Shown here piece after piece: positions 17,568-27,500 of a stretch of DNA of 64,000 nt; the first letter of the stretch is position 1; every line of letters begins with the position of its first letter. The DNA lies in assembly GCA_017454375.1 (NCBI GenBank), contig JAFTDB010000022.1:16808-80807 (forward strand). Reading direction: 5' to 3'. This DNA comes from Acholeplasmatales bacterium (GTDB taxonomy: Bacteria > Bacillota_I > Bacilli_A > Acholeplasmatales > Anaeroplasmataceae). The translations under genes were made by a program, and so were the position numbers. The notes beneath the pieces are model-generated. The model was not told where the DNA came from and did no database searches. It saw only the letters and a list, made by a program, of their open reading frames with translations.

Positions 17568-19661
17568 ATGCAAGATAAAAACGATCAAGAGAGAAATAAT
17601 CGTCCAAGACGTAGTTATAACTTTATTTTCATACTGTTAGTAACTGCATTAATTGTTGGACTTATTATTTTCTTAGTTAACACTTACAATAGCTCAAGAG
17701 TTAAGGTTGTTACATATAAGGAATTTGAGCAATATGTAGTAGATAACAAAATTGATACATCAAAGGCTGTAGAGGCTACACCTATTAATGATAACTACGA
17801 TTTATATTACATTAGTGGTACATTAACTGATGGTGTTACATTTAGAGTAGCAGTTACTACTGATAGATTAAATGCGATTATAATAACTAATCAAAACCTA
17901 AATGTTAAGATTATTCCAGCTACATCTAATTTCTGGTTATCATTCTTATTATCATTACTACCATATTTGATATTGATGATTCCGTTATTCTTCATCTTTA
18001 GAAGCTTAATGAGAAACGGTGGTACTGGTGGCGCAATTGATTTTGCTAAATCTACTGCCAAGCTATCAAAAAAACAAACTGTAACATTTAAGGATGTTGC
18101 TGGATGTGATGAAGAAAAGGAAGAGCTTGTTGAAATTATTGATTTCTTAAAGAACCCTAAAAAGTATAATGAAATTGGTGCGAGAATTCCAAAGGGTGTT
18201 ATTCTTTTTGGCCCTCCAGGTACAGGTAAAACATTACTTGCTAAAGCCGTAGCTGGTGAAGCAGGAGTTGCATTCTATTCAATTTCTGGTTCTGATTTCG
18301 TTGAAATGTTCGTCGGCGTTGGTGCTGCTAGAGTTAGAGATATGTTCAAGACAGCAAAGGAAAATGCTCCTTGTATTATCTTCATGGATGAAATTGATGC
18401 TGTAGGTAGACAACGTGGTGCTGGTATGGGTGGCGGACACGATGAACGTGAACAAACACTTAACCAATTACTAGTTGAAATGGATGGCTTCAATGGTAAT
18501 ACTGGTATTATCATCATGGCGGCTACAAACCGTCCAGATGTACTTGACCCAGCATTATTAAGACCAGGTCGTTTTGACCGTCAAATTACTATTTCTAACC
18601 CAGACGTTAGAGGTAGAGAGGCTATTTTAAAGGTACATGCTAGAAATAAGCACATTGATCCAGCTGTTAAGTTTGATGAGATTGCATCTCGTACACCAGG
18701 ATTTAGTGGTGCTGATATTGAAAACCTATTAAATGAGGCAGCCTTACTTGCTGCAAGAGAAAATAGAAAGGTCATCAACGTTCAAGATATCGATGAAGCC
18801 ATCGATAGAGTAATGATGGGACCTGCTAAGAAGAGTAGAAAATACACTGATAAGGAAAGAAAACTTGTTGCATACCACGAAGCTGGCCATGCTGTAATTG
18901 GCTTAAAGCTTGAGGATGCATCAACTGTTCAAAAAATCACTATTGTTCCACGTGGACAAGCTGGTGGTTATAATCTAATGATGCCTAAGGAAGAAACATT
19001 CTTCCAAACTAAGACTCAGCTTTATGATACTATCACTGGTTTCTTAGGTGGTAGAGTTGCTGAAGAGTTAATGTTTGGTGATGTATCAACAGGTGCTCAT
19101 AATGACTTCGAGCAAGCAACTAAGATTGCTAGAGCTATGGTTACTGAATATGGTATGTCTAATTTAGGACCTATCCAATATGAACAACCACAAGGAAGTG
19201 TATTCTTAGGTAGAGATTATCTAAAGGATAAGAATTTCTCAGATCAAGTTGCCTTAGAAATTGATAAGGAAGTTAGAAAGATTATTGAAGAATGCTACGA
19301 TAGAGCAAGAGAAGTTATTAGTTCTAATAAAGAGTTATTAACTAATATTGCTGAATATCTATTGAAGCTTGAAACAATCAATAAATCTGAAATTGATGAA
19401 ATTGCGGCTACAGGTCATATCGCTTGGTATGATAAGCTTCATGAAGCTAAGAAGCCTGAAGAACCAAAGGTAGAAGAAGCTCCAGTTGATGCTGAGTCTG
19501 TTCAAGCAGAACCTACAGAAGCAGTAGAGGCTAAAACTGAACCTGTTAAAGAAGAAAAGGCTGAAGCTACTGAGGATAAGCCAGCAGAAGAGGCTCCAAA
19601 GAAGCCTAGAGCTCCTCGTAAGAAAAAGACTGAAGAGCCTAAAGAAGAGGAAAATAAATAA
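17568..19661 (+). CDS. ftsH: ATP-dependent zinc metalloprotease FtsH
   Basis: The 697-residue protein has membrane helices near 17-38 and 122-145 enclosing a small extracytoplasmic domain. An AAA+ domain follows with Walker A GPPGTGKT (215-222), Walker B IIFMDEID and the second-region-of-homology arginines (RPGRFDRQ). The protease domain carries the zinc motif HEAGH (437-441). FtsH degrades membrane and regulatory proteins as a hexamer. Unusually, about 70 C-terminal residues form a Lys/Glu/Ala/Pro-rich tail, similar in composition to the tail of RpsB encoded 4 kb away. The stop overlaps the rqcP start by one base. Confidence 0.96.
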   Translation: MQDKNDQERNNRPRRSYNFIFILLVTALIVGLIIFLVNTYNSSRVKVVTYKEFEQYVVDNKIDTSKAVEATPINDNYDLYYISGTLTDGVTFRVAVTTDRLNAIIITNQNLNVKIIPATSNFWLSFLLSLLPYLILMIPLFFIFRSLMRNGGTGGAIDFAKSTAKLSKKQTVTFKDVAGCDEEKEELVEIIDFLKNPKKYNEIGARIPKGVILFGPPGTGKTLLAKAVAGEAGVAFYSISGSDFVEMFVGVGAARVRDMFKTAKENAPCIIFMDEIDAVGRQRGAGMGGGHDEREQTLNQLLVEMDGFNGNTGIIIMAATNRPDVLDPALLRPGRFDRQITISNPDVRGREAILKVHARNKHIDPAVKFDEIASRTPGFSGADIENLLNEAALLAARENRKVINVQDIDEAIDRVMMGPAKKSRKYTDKERKLVAYHEAGHAVIGLKLEDASTVQKITIVPRGQAGGYNLMMPKEETFFQTKTQLYDTITGFLGGRVAEELMFGDVSTGAHNDFEQATKIARAMVTEYGMSNLGPIQYEQPQGSVFLGRDYLKDKNFSDQVALEIDKEVRKIIEECYDRAREVISSNKELLTNIAEYLLKLETINKSEIDEIAATGHIAWYDKLHEAKKPEEPKVEEAPVDAESVQAEPTEAVEAKTEPVKEEKAEATEDKPAEEAPKKPRAPRKKKTEEPKEEENK

Positions 19662-19915
19662 TGCGTTTAGACAAATATCTAAAGGTATCAAGATTAATTA
19701 AACGTAGAACAGTTGCTAAAGAAGTAGCTGAAAATGAAAGAATCTTACTTAATGGTTTAGTATCTAAGCCTTCTAAAGAAGTGAAGGTTGGAGATATTAT
19801 CACTATTGAATTTGGAACTAAAAGAGTCAATGTAAAGGTTAAATCTTTAGACGTTTCTGTAAAAAAAGAAGATGCAACCTCTATGTATGAATTCATAAGC
19901 GAAGAATCAAAATAG
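19661..19915 (+). CDS. rqcP: S4-domain ribosome quality-control protein RqcP
   Basis: The 84-residue protein is a single S4 RNA-binding domain starting [17 protein letters not shown], with the internal LNG...[10 protein letters not shown] pattern of YabO/RqcP (Hsp15-like). RqcP works with RqcH on stalled 50S subunits to add C-terminal alanine tails. The size matches the Bacillus protein. It overlaps the ftsH stop (TAATG) and is followed by a membrane-protein gene 13 bases later. RqcH itself is not in the window. Confidence 0.85.
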   Translation: MRLDKYLKVSRLIKRRTVAKEVAENERILLNGLVSKPSKEVKVGDIITIEFGTKRVNVKVKSLDVSVKKEDATSMYEFISEESK

Positions 19916-19928
19916 GAGGTGCTATCCT

Positions 19929-21059
19929 ATGGAGAACACTGAAGTGCTTGATCAACCTCTTTCTAAAGAGGAGAAAAAGCAGGCAAAAAAAGCCAAAAGA
20001 TATGAAAAAAAGAAGAAAAGATATATTTTCGACCACGACATTAAATATCGTGGTCCTTTGTCTTATAGATACCTACGTTTAATTGCGTGGATTTCAGTTG
20101 CGGTAGCTCAAGTTGTTGTCATGAACTCAATTTCAGCTAAGCTTCTTGCAGAACCATTAATCCCATCAGATGTTGTTGAGTATGGCTTAGAGTTTTTTAC
20201 ACCACTATCAGTACCACTATTCATGATTGCGACATTCTCTACTATTTTAAATGGTAATAAATCGCATAAGAATGTATTGATATTCTATGGTGCTGCGTAT
20301 TTAGGTATGGCAGGTGCCATAATATTTGCATATTATCGTTATGCTGCGGGTATATTTAGAGCTATTGGTGAGGTTACTCCAGATGAGTTTGTATCTAAAC
20401 TTGGTAGCAAATTTGAGATAAATGTATTTGCAGATTTGCTTATGATGTCTCTATTCAACTTCTTTATTTCTTATAAACCTAAGAAATATTTTCAAGAAGA
20501 GAGTATATACATTTTTAGATCGTTTGCATTATTTCCACTTCTTGTAGCAGCTATGGCATATGTAATGAGAATATATGTTGATTTTGGTAAGATAACAGTA
20601 CCATTTGCAATCTATCCATTACTTCCTACTAAACCACCAGCAATCTATCTTTTATTCATCCTAATTGTCTTCTGGATGAAGCGTAGAGAACGTAACTTTA
20701 GAAAGTTTGGTGGAAAAGAAGAAGACTATCCAGCATTCTTGAATTCAAATAGAACTTCACTAAAATTTTCTATTTATGTCAGCGTTGTTATGTTGATTAT
20801 ATCAGTTATTGATATTGTTGCTGTAATAATATTGCTAGAAGCTTTACAGTTGGGATGGATAATGCTACTTAGCTTGGGTCAAAGTGCCGGTTTGATGTTT
20901 GCTATACCATTTATGATGCTATTCTCATTCACTAGAAAGTATGATGATTCATTAGACTTAATTGTAGTGTTATTTGGTGTAGGATTAATTGCGTTAACTT
21001 ATGTTGAAATGGGCTATAGAATATATTACGCAATAATGCAAAATGGATTGTCACTTTAA
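19929..21059 (+). CDS. Polytopic membrane protein of unknown function
   Basis: The 376-residue protein starts with a strongly basic cytoplasmic segment (about 14-40, rich in Lys) followed by about nine membrane helices. Short polar loops such as KRRERNFRKFGGKEEDYP separate helices in the middle. I recognise no transporter or enzyme motif. AGGAGG precedes the start, the gene is last in the tilS operon, and a terminator follows. It could be a lineage-specific envelope protein; nothing stronger can be said. Confidence 0.65.
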   Translation: MENTEVLDQPLSKEEKKQAKKAKRYEKKKKRYIFDHDIKYRGPLSYRYLRLIAWISVAVAQVVVMNSISAKLLAEPLIPSDVVEYGLEFFTPLSVPLFMIATFSTILNGNKSHKNVLIFYGAAYLGMAGAIIFAYYRYAAGIFRAIGEVTPDEFVSKLGSKFEINVFADLLMMSLFNFFISYKPKKYFQEESIYIFRSFALFPLLVAAMAYVMRIYVDFGKITVPFAIYPLLPTKPPAIYLLFILIVFWMKRRERNFRKFGGKEEDYPAFLNSNRTSLKFSIYVSVVMLIISVIDIVAVIILLEALQLGWIMLLSLGQSAGLMFAIPFMMLFSFTRKYDDSLDLIVVLFGVGLIALTYVEMGYRIYYAIMQNGLSL

Positions 21060-21095
21060 CATATTCATAAAAATAACTTTAAATATCGAAATATT

Positions 21096-21126
21096 GAGGC
21101 TAATTTTAGCCTCTTTATTTTTTAAA
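21096..21126 (+). terminator. Rho-independent terminator
   Basis: GAGGCTA (21096-21102), loop ATTT and TAGCCTC (21107-21113) are followed by TTTATTTTTT. It ends the tilS-ftsH operon. Confidence 0.85.
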
Positions 21127-21133
21127 AATAAAA

Positions 21134-21142
21134 TGTTATAAT
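21134..21142 (+). promoter_or_regulatory. Extended -10 promoter of the EAL gene
   Basis: TGTTATAAT is an extended -10 element (TGn plus perfect TATAAT) about 20 bases before the EAL-protein start. No good -35 is seen, as is common for extended -10 promoters. Confidence 0.5.
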
Positions 21143-21163
21143 AAACAAAAGCGAGTTGATAAT

Positions 21164-23089
21164 ATGAGAGATATTTTCTACTTTGATGCAGCCGCTGAAT
21201 TGGTTGTAGTTCTATTGTTATTCTCAATGTTCGTTAAAAAAATTTATAAGACACAATCCAGCAAGATATTTATTGGAATACTTATCTGCTGTTTTATTGC
21301 GGCCTTGTGTGAGATACCTACTTGCTACCCAGAAAAAATAGGTAGTGACTTAATGTGGGTATGTAACACAGGGTATTTCTTAGCTAGAAACACCATGCCG
21401 GTAGCCTTTATTATTTATCTTTTCGCAATTACCGATTCATGGTCTACAGTAAGAAAAAGTAGTCTCTTGATGACACTTACGATTGTTCCTTATGTAATAG
21501 CTTTAATCCTCATATTATCTAATTTTTCAACTCATGCAATATTTGAAATATTACCAGATGGTACTTATACACGTGGTAATTTACTTTGGATTCTATATGT
21601 AATTTCCGCAATTTACCTAGCTTATAGTACGACTTTCTTAGTAATTTGTCGTAAATTCTTTGGTAGATATCAGTTTGTAGCGCTATTTACTGTAACACCT
21701 ATGTCAGTTATAGCAATAATTATTCAATTCTTTAATCCTGGTTATTATGTTGAATTATTCGTTTCAGCATTGTCATTCATTATGATTTGTTCAGCAATTG
21801 AAACAGCCGATCAGATTATGGATAGTAAGACAGGACTTATGTCCTTTTCTAAATTTATGAGTACTACTGAAAAAGCTTATATTTTGAAAAAGGATCAGTA
21901 TGTTGTTCTTTTAAAAATTAAGAACTATTCAGAAATATACAATAAGCTAAATTATGAAAACACTAAAAAATATGTTCATTACATGTGCTCTGAATTTGAT
22001 AGACGTTATCGTGATATAGATTCAAAATATAAAACATATTCCCTTGATGAAGGTGTTTATGCAGGTATATTCTCATCTTATGATAGTGCCCTAAGAGTTG
22101 GTGATAGAATAAGAAACGATTTTAGTGAATTGCTTAGAATTAAAATTGATTTCCGTCCTCAGGTATTTTTATGTGTTACTAATGTAACTAAAGATTTTGA
22201 AAACATATCACTTTTCAATGCTTTCTTATCTAACATTCATACAAAATTTGATTCTGTTAATGAGATCATTGAAATGAGCAGAATGAAAAATGATAAACGC
22301 TTCATAATTGAAAATAATATTGAAAATATTATTGATGACGGCTTAAAAAATAATGAATTTGAGGTTTATTATCAGCCTATCTTTGATACAAAGAGAAAAA
22401 AATTTACTTCTGCAGAAGCTTTAGTTAGATTAAATAGTACAAAGTATGGGTTTATTGTTCCAGATTTATTTATTAAGTACGCTGAAAAGAATGGCCGTAT
22501 CACTCAAATTGATAATTATGTACTTGAAGAAGTATTAAAGTTTATATCATCAGATGAGTTTAAAGATTTAGGCCTTGAATATATCGAGGTTAACCTATCA
22601 TTTGTTGATTGTTCAGATCCTACTCTTCATCAAAGAGTAAAGGGGTTGCTTGAAAAGTATAATGTATCTCCAGAATTGATTAACCTTGAATTTACCGAAT
22701 CTATGGATGCAGACTATGAGATAGTAGATACGAATATCGAAAAGCTACGTGAAATTGGTATTCATTTCTCGCTTGATGATTATGGTACAGGCTATTCTAA
22801 TATCGATAGATTCTCTAAATTACCACTTAAGCTTGTTAAAATTGACAAGAGCTTAGTTGATCGTTTTGAAGAAGAGGATATGAGCTGTGTTATTAAAAAC
22901 ACAATTAACATGATCAAGGATTTAAATCGTGAAATAGTTGTTGAAGGTACTGAGACTTTAAGCCAAGCAGAGCGCTTTATTCAGTATGGATGTGACCATA
23001 TTCAAGGCTTTTATTATTCTAAACCTTTGGCTAAAGAAGGCTTTGTAAAGTTCCTTGTTGAGAATAATAATGCTAAGCCTGTGAGTTAA
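21164..23089 (+). CDS. Membrane-bound c-di-GMP phosphodiesterase (EAL) with degenerate GGDEF
   Basis: The 641-residue protein has about seven membrane helices (to about 215), a degenerate GGDEF-like domain (about 220-380) without a GGDEF motif, and a full EAL domain (about 388-635). EAL residues appear intact: E418 in EALVRL, the Asn of NLSF, Glu of EFTES, D538-D539 in DDYGTGYS, Lys of KIDKS, Glu of VEGTET and Gln of QGFYYSKP. By family knowledge it should hydrolyse c-di-GMP to pGpG, with the GGDEF remnant possibly binding GTP. It is monocistronic between two terminators. No diguanylate cyclase is encoded in the window. The membrane part may sense an extracellular or membrane signal. Confidence 0.88.
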   Translation: MRDIFYFDAAAELVVVLLLFSMFVKKIYKTQSSKIFIGILICCFIAALCEIPTCYPEKIGSDLMWVCNTGYFLARNTMPVAFIIYLFAITDSWSTVRKSSLLMTLTIVPYVIALILILSNFSTHAIFEILPDGTYTRGNLLWILYVISAIYLAYSTTFLVICRKFFGRYQFVALFTVTPMSVIAIIIQFFNPGYYVELFVSALSFIMICSAIETADQIMDSKTGLMSFSKFMSTTEKAYILKKDQYVVLLKIKNYSEIYNKLNYENTKKYVHYMCSEFDRRYRDIDSKYKTYSLDEGVYAGIFSSYDSALRVGDRIRNDFSELLRIKIDFRPQVFLCVTNVTKDFENISLFNAFLSNIHTKFDSVNEIIEMSRMKNDKRFIIENNIENIIDDGLKNNEFEVYYQPIFDTKRKKFTSAEALVRLNSTKYGFIVPDLFIKYAEKNGRITQIDNYVLEEVLKFISSDEFKDLGLEYIEVNLSFVDCSDPTLHQRVKGLLEKYNVSPELINLEFTESMDADYEIVDTNIEKLREIGIHFSLDDYGTGYSNIDRFSKLPLKLVKIDKSLVDRFEEEDMSCVIKNTINMIKDLNREIVVEGTETLSQAERFIQYGCDHIQGFYYSKPLAKEGFVKFLVENNNAKPVS

Positions 23090-23116
23090 ACGGATATAAT
23101 ATCCGTTTTTCTTTTT
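23088..23116 (+). terminator. Rho-independent terminator
   Basis: AAACGGAT (23088-23095), loop ATAAT and ATCCGTTT (23101-23108) are followed by a T-rich tract. The stem overlaps the stop codon of the EAL gene. Confidence 0.8.
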
Positions 23117-23126
23117 AAAATTTTTG

Positions 23127-23155
23127 TTGCAAATTAATATCATCTATGATATTAT
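23127..23155 (+). promoter_or_regulatory. Promoter of the rpsB-tsf operon
   Basis: TTGCAA (23127-23132) and TATTAT (23150-23155) are spaced by 17 bases. The predicted start near 23162 leaves a leader of about 110 bases before rpsB. Confidence 0.55.
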
Positions 23156-23161
23156 ACAAAA

Positions 23162-23273
23162 GGCACTAAAATACACATGTCACTGGAGTCGGCCGTCGTG
23201 TGCGAAATTCGTTGGAGGCGGATATTGAAAGTGGCAGAGGTTGTAACAAAAATAAAATGGAGGAAAGAAAAAA
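23162..23273 (+). promoter_or_regulatory. Untranslated rpsB leader, possible ribosomal-protein autoregulatory site
   Basis: The leader is GC-richer than the flanking intergenic DNA. CACATG (23174-23179) can pair with CGTGTG (23197-23202), and further G-rich segments (TTGGAGGCGG, GGCAGAGG) follow before the AUG-proximal GGAGGAAAG. No reading frame fits it. Ribosomal protein operons often carry such autoregulatory leaders, but I do not recognise a named family, so the role is inference. Confidence 0.35.
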
Positions 23274-24212
23274 ATGTCAGAAGCAGTAGTTTCTAAAAAA
23301 CAACTATTAGAGTCTGGTGTTCATTTCGGACACGCAACTCGTAGATGGAATCCAAAGATGAAGAAATACATTTTCGCATCTAGAAATGGAATCTATATCA
23401 TTGACTTACAAAAGACAGCAAGTCAAATCGAAATCGCATACCAAGAATTACTTAAGATCGTTCAAAACGAAGGTAGAGTATTATTCGTTGGTACTAAAAA
23501 ACAAGCTCAAGAAGCTGTAAAGGAAGAGGCTGAAAGATGCGGCCAATTCTATGTTAACCAAAGATGGTTAGGTGGTACTCTTACTAACTTCAAAACAATT
23601 AGAAAGAGAATCAAAAAATTACAAGACTTATACAAAATGGAAGAAGATGGCGAATTTGAAAAGCTTCCTAAGAAAGAAGTTATCAAATTATTAGCTGAAA
23701 GAGCTAAGCTAGAAAAATTCTTATGTGGTATCAAAGAGATGAAGAAGTTACCTGATGCATTATTCATCGTTGACCCTAGAAAAGAAAGAAATGCTATCTT
23801 AGAAGCAAGAAAGTTAAACATTCCAGTATTTGGTATCGTTGATACAAACTGCGATCCAGATGATGTTGATTTCGTTATCCCAGCAAACGATGATGCAATC
23901 AGAGCTGTAAAACTTGTTACATGGGTTATGGCTAACGCAGTAATCGAAGCTAACGGTGGTGTAGTTGAGAAGTTCGATGATAGTGCCGAGAACGTAAACT
24001 TAACTGAAGAAATCAATAAAGAAAAACCAGCTAAAGAAGAAAAAGCTGAAAAACCTGCTAGAGCTAAGAAAGCTCCTAAGGCTGAAGAAGCTAAAGAAGA
24101 AGCTCCTAAAGCTGAAGAAAAGGCAGAAAAGCCAGCTAGAAAACCTAGAGCTAAAAAGACAGAAACTGTAGAAGCACCTGCAAAAGAAGCAGAAGCTAAA
24201 ACAGAAGAATAA
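23274..24212 (+). CDS. rpsB: 30S ribosomal protein S2 with a long charged C-terminal tail
   Basis: Residues 1 to about 235 are a standard S2 ([19 protein letters not shown], then LIVDPRKE-type and [12 protein letters not shown] segments). The full length is 312 residues against about 240-260 in most bacteria. The extra 65 or so residues are almost only Lys, Glu, Ala, Pro and Arg (patterns such as [12 protein letters not shown]). S2 binds the small-subunit head and platform and recruits S1. The tail may contact rRNA or other factors, or compensate for a missing S1 region; this is speculation. GGAGGAAAG precedes the ATG, and tsf follows directly. Confidence 0.96.
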   Translation: MSEAVVSKKQLLESGVHFGHATRRWNPKMKKYIFASRNGIYIIDLQKTASQIEIAYQELLKIVQNEGRVLFVGTKKQAQEAVKEEAERCGQFYVNQRWLGGTLTNFKTIRKRIKKLQDLYKMEEDGEFEKLPKKEVIKLLAERAKLEKFLCGIKEMKKLPDALFIVDPRKERNAILEARKLNIPVFGIVDTNCDPDDVDFVIPANDDAIRAVKLVTWVMANAVIEANGGVVEKFDDSAENVNLTEEINKEKPAKEEKAEKPARAKKAPKAEEAKEEAPKAEEKAEKPARKPRAKKTETVEAPAKEAEAKTEE

Positions 24213-24224
24213 TTGGAGGAAATC

Positions 24225-25130
24225 ATGGCTAATATAACTGCACAAATGATTAAAGAATTACGTGAGAGTACAGGCGCAGGTATGCTAGATTGCAAAAAGG
24301 CATTAGTTGAAACTGATGGCAATATGGATGCTGCTGTAACTTGGTTACGTGAACGTGGTATTGCAAAAGCTATTAAGAAAGGTTCAGCAGTAGCTGCTGA
24401 AGGCTTATGTTCTTATGCAATTAAAGGCAACAAAGCTGTATTATTTGAATTAAATAGCCAAACTGATTTCGTTGCTCAAAATGCTAAATTCACTGATTTA
24501 TTAAATACAGTTGGTGAAATTTTAGTTAATTCAAATGCAACTAATGATGAAGAAGCTTTAAAAGTTGAATCTAATGGTAAGACATTAGAGACTGTTATTC
24601 TTGAAGCTTCAGGAGTTATCGGCGAAAAGTTATCTTTACGTCGTGTTACAGTATTAACTAAGAATGATGATGAAATCTTCGGTGCTTACAAGCATATGGG
24701 TGGTCACATCGTTGTTGTTGCTGTATTAAAAGGCTCTAACGAAGAAGTTGCAAAAGATGTTGCAATGCAAATTGCTGCATTAAATCCTAAGTATGTATCA
24801 AGAAATGATATTCCTGCTTCAGTTGTTGAATCAGAAAGACAAGTCATTCTTGCTGCTGCATTAAATGAAAATAAAGAATCAGATAAACCAAAGCCTGAGA
24901 ACATTGTTGCTGAAAGAATCGTTCCAGGTAGACTTGAAAAGTCATTAAAAGAAACTTGTTTATTATCTCAAGGCTTCGTAAAGAACCCTGATCAAACTGT
25001 AGAGGCTTACTTACAAGGTGCCAAAATGAGTGTTACAACATTCGTACGCCTTTTAGTTGGTGAAGGTATTGAAAAAGTTGAATCTGATTTTGCCGCTGAA
25101 GTTGCAGCTCAATCTGCTCAATTTAAGTAG
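24225..25130 (+). CDS. tsf: Elongation factor Ts
   Basis: The 301-residue protein starts ANITAQMIKELRESTGAGMLDCKKAL, the UBA-like N-terminal domain, and contains the TDFV motif (NSQTDFVAQN, about 75-84) that contacts EF-Tu. It is the nucleotide exchange factor of EF-Tu. The start at 24225 is chosen because TTGGAGGAAATC places an SD 6 bases before it; the in-frame codon at 24213 falls in front of that SD. rpsB-tsf-pyrH-frr is a near-universal order in Bacillota. A terminator-like hairpin separates it from pyrH. Confidence 0.96.
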   Translation: MANITAQMIKELRESTGAGMLDCKKALVETDGNMDAAVTWLRERGIAKAIKKGSAVAAEGLCSYAIKGNKAVLFELNSQTDFVAQNAKFTDLLNTVGEILVNSNATNDEEALKVESNGKTLETVILEASGVIGEKLSLRRVTVLTKNDDEIFGAYKHMGGHIVVVAVLKGSNEEVAKDVAMQIAALNPKYVSRNDIPASVVESERQVILAAALNENKESDKPKPENIVAERIVPGRLEKSLKETCLLSQGFVKNPDQTVEAYLQGAKMSVTTFVRLLVGEGIEKVESDFAAEVAAQSAQFK

Positions 25131-25137
25131 TTATTAT

Positions 25138-25166
25138 AGGGGATATTTATGTCCCCTTATTTTTTA
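25138..25166 (+). terminator. Rho-independent terminator between tsf and pyrH
   Basis: AGGGGA (25138-25143) pairs with TCCCCT (25152-25157) across an 8-base loop and TATTTTTTA follows. It probably lowers expression of pyrH and frr relative to rpsB-tsf. Confidence 0.7.
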
Positions 25167-25185
25167 AAAAAACGGAGGTGTTAGT

Positions 25186-25902
25186 ATGTTAAAAAGAGTA
25201 TTATTAAAACTAAGTGGTGAAGCGCTAAAGGGAGATACAGCCTCAGGCATTGACCCAAAAACTGTCTTTGGTATCGCTAGTGAAATCAAAGAAATCCATG
25301 ATCTTGGAGTTGAGGTAGGCATTGTCGTTGGTGGTGGCAACATTTGGAGAGGTAAGACTGCTGAAGGTCTAGGAATGGATCGTGCTCAAGCAGATTACAT
25401 GGGAATGTTAGCTACAATTATGAACGGTCTTGCTATTCAAGATGCCTTAGAAAAAGCAGGTGTTCCAACACGTGTTATGACAGCTGTTCCTTGTAACAAT
25501 GTTGCAGAACCATATATTCGTAGACGTGCTATTAGACACCTAGAAAAGGGTCGTGTATGTATCTTTGTTGGTGGTATTGGTAATCCATATTTCTCAACTG
25601 ATACAGCTTGTGTACTTCGTGCAACAGAAATTGGTGCTGAAAAGGTATTAATGGCTAAGAATAAGGTTGAGGGTGTATATGATAAGGACCCTAGAACAAA
25701 TAAGGATGCTAAGCTATTCAAAGAGATTTCATTCGCAGAAATATTAAAGAATAATTTACAAGTAATGGACTCAACAGCCGCATCACTATGTAAAGATAAT
25801 AACGTTGAATTAGTTGTATTCAATATGAACACTAAGGGTAACATCAAACGTGTTGTTATGGGTGAAGATATTGGTACAAAGGTAACAGTAGGAGGAAAAT
25901 AA
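25186..25902 (+). CDS. pyrH: Uridylate kinase
   Basis: The 238-residue amino-acid-kinase-fold protein starts [14 protein letters not shown] and carries [30 protein letters not shown] and the [13 protein letters not shown] segment of bacterial UMP kinases. It phosphorylates UMP to UDP as a hexamer regulated by GTP and UTP. ACGGAGGTG precedes the ATG. frr starts 1 base after the stop. Confidence 0.96.
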   Translation: MLKRVLLKLSGEALKGDTASGIDPKTVFGIASEIKEIHDLGVEVGIVVGGGNIWRGKTAEGLGMDRAQADYMGMLATIMNGLAIQDALEKAGVPTRVMTAVPCNNVAEPYIRRRAIRHLEKGRVCIFVGGIGNPYFSTDTACVLRATEIGAEKVLMAKNKVEGVYDKDPRTNKDAKLFKEISFAEILKNNLQVMDSTAASLCKDNNVELVVFNMNTKGNIKRVVMGEDIGTKVTVGGK

Positions 25903-25903
25903 G

Positions 25904-26455
25904 ATGGAAGAATTAGAAATGACTTTGCTTGAAGGCGAAGAAAGAATGGATAAGACAATTGAGTCTTATGAAAGAGAATTATCAACAGTAAGAACTGGTA
26001 GAGCTAATGCAAGCCTACTTGATACAATTATGATTGATTATTATGGTGTTCAAACACCAATTAAGCAATTATCTTCAATTACAGTTCCTGAAGCAAATCA
26101 GTTATATATTAAACCTTATGATAAATCATCAGTTAAGGCAATTGAAACTGCAATCTTTGCTTCAAATCTAGGACTTACTCCTCAAAATGATGGAGCAGGT
26201 ATTAGATTAATCTTACCTAAGATGACTGAGGAAAGAAGAAAAGAATTAATCAAGGTCGTTGGTAAGATGGAAGAAAATGCTAAGGTAGCACTTAGAAATA
26301 TCAGACGTGATTTAAATGATGAAATTAAGAAAGCATCACTTCCTGAAGACCAAGAAAAAGAAGAACTTGATAATGTTCAAAAGCTAATCGATGAAAAGAC
26401 AAAACAAATCGAAGAAAGAACAGAAAAGAAAAATAAAGATCTAATGACTATCTAA
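25904..26455 (+). CDS. frr: Ribosome recycling factor
   Basis: The 183-residue protein has the RRF hallmarks TVRTGRANASLLD (about 28-40), the PIKQLSSI.VPE segment and the C-terminal RRDLNDEIKKA helix. With EF-G it splits post-termination ribosomes. In most Bacillota uppS and cdsA follow directly; here a terminator follows and uppS is absent before cdsA. Confidence 0.96.
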   Translation: MEELEMTLLEGEERMDKTIESYERELSTVRTGRANASLLDTIMIDYYGVQTPIKQLSSITVPEANQLYIKPYDKSSVKAIETAIFASNLGLTPQNDGAGIRLILPKMTEERRKELIKVVGKMEENAKVALRNIRRDLNDEIKKASLPEDQEKEELDNVQKLIDEKTKQIEERTEKKNKDLMTI

Positions 26456-26462
26456 CATATAT

Positions 26463-26490
26463 AAATCTAGCATTATGCTAGATTTTTTGT
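26463..26490 (+). terminator. Rho-independent terminator
   Basis: AAATCTAGCA (26463-26472), loop TTA and TGCTAGATTT (26476-26485) form a perfect 10-bp stem followed by TTTGTT. It stands where uppS would usually begin. Confidence 0.85.
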
Positions 26491-26496
26491 TATAAT
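26488..26496 (+). promoter_or_regulatory. Extended -10 promoter of cdsA-dxr-rseP
   Basis: TGTTATAAT, an extended -10 with perfect TATAAT, directly follows the terminator and lies 32 bases before the cdsA start. Confidence 0.5.
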
Positions 26497-26527
26497 TATG
26501 CTATATTTCGAAATTTGGTGATGAATA

Positions 26528-27487
26528 ATGAAACAAAGAATAATTACAGGAACATTATTAGTTGCAGTACTAGCTCCACTTTTATTGGTGCCAGCATGTA
26601 AGCCTATTTATGAAGTTCTAATGGTAGTTATGGGTATTGGCGCAATGTATGAGCTAATACATATGTACGATAAGGAAAAGAAAATACCACTTGTAATGCG
26701 TATTATTGCAATAGTAGTTATGCTTATTTTATACGCATCATTTGTTAATTACATTCCACAGTGTAGGGATACTCTGGTTGTGAAGGTGCTACAACACATT
26801 ATTATCAACCCTAACTCTGGTAAAACAATGGAAGAACTATCTCCAATGTTTGGCATTTTTATTGCGTTTATTATCTTTATGTCCTCACTTGTAATGGTTA
26901 AAGATTTTACAGTGTCAGATTTAGGTAGATTATATATTGCGGTTATCTACGTCAGTGTTGCGGTTGCATCCATGACTGCAATGCGTCAATTTGGTGTACG
27001 TTTCATCGTATATCTAGCAGTAGTAATCTCACTTACTGATGTATTCGCCTTAGTATTTGGATTAACACTTGGTAAGCATAAGATGGCACCAACCATTTCT
27101 CCTAAGAAATCTTGGGAGGGCGCAATTGGTGGTACACTTACAGCTACAGTAGTAGGATTCTTGATTTTATTCTTATATCCTAAGTTCTCAGGCATTTTCC
27201 ACCATGGCGTTGAAATGGAATTCTTCGATGGTGTATTTGGCTATGCTGACTTCACAACTGTAGGTAAGGTATTCTTCATTATTGTATTAACAGTATTCTT
27301 ATCAGTATGTGGACAAATCGGTGATTTAATTGCTTCAAAGCTAAAGAGAGATTTTGGTGTAAAGGATTATTCAAATATCTTCCCAGGACATGGTGGTATT
27401 CTAGACAGATTCGATTCACTTATGTTCGCATCTGCCGTATTCTATGCATTCCTAGTCATGGAAATTCAATTATTCCCAATCATTTAA
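26528..27487 (+). CDS. cdsA: Phosphatidate cytidylyltransferase
   Basis: The 319-residue protein has about eight membrane helices and the CDP-diglyceride synthetase signature near the C terminus, readable as SKLKRDFGVKD followed by HGGILDRFD. TISPKKSWEGAIGG is the second conserved block. It makes CDP-diacylglycerol for phospholipid synthesis. It is longer than the typical 260-280 residues because of extra hydrophobic sequence in the N-terminal half. dxr starts 13 bases later. Confidence 0.94.
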   Translation: MKQRIITGTLLVAVLAPLLLVPACKPIYEVLMVVMGIGAMYELIHMYDKEKKIPLVMRIIAIVVMLILYASFVNYIPQCRDTLVVKVLQHIIINPNSGKTMEELSPMFGIFIAFIIFMSSLVMVKDFTVSDLGRLYIAVIYVSVAVASMTAMRQFGVRFIVYLAVVISLTDVFALVFGLTLGKHKMAPTISPKKSWEGAIGGTLTATVVGFLILFLYPKFSGIFHHGVEMEFFDGVFGYADFTTVGKVFFIIVLTVFLSVCGQIGDLIASKLKRDFGVKDYSNIFPGHGGILDRFDSLMFASAVFYAFLVMEIQLFPII

Positions 27488-27500
27488 TAGGTGATTTAAA

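Noticed and set aside
23549..24322. A 257-codon minus-strand frame opposite rpsB and tsf
   Set aside because: It lies antisense to unmistakable ribosomal genes, and its composition reflects the complementary codon use of the charged S2 tail.
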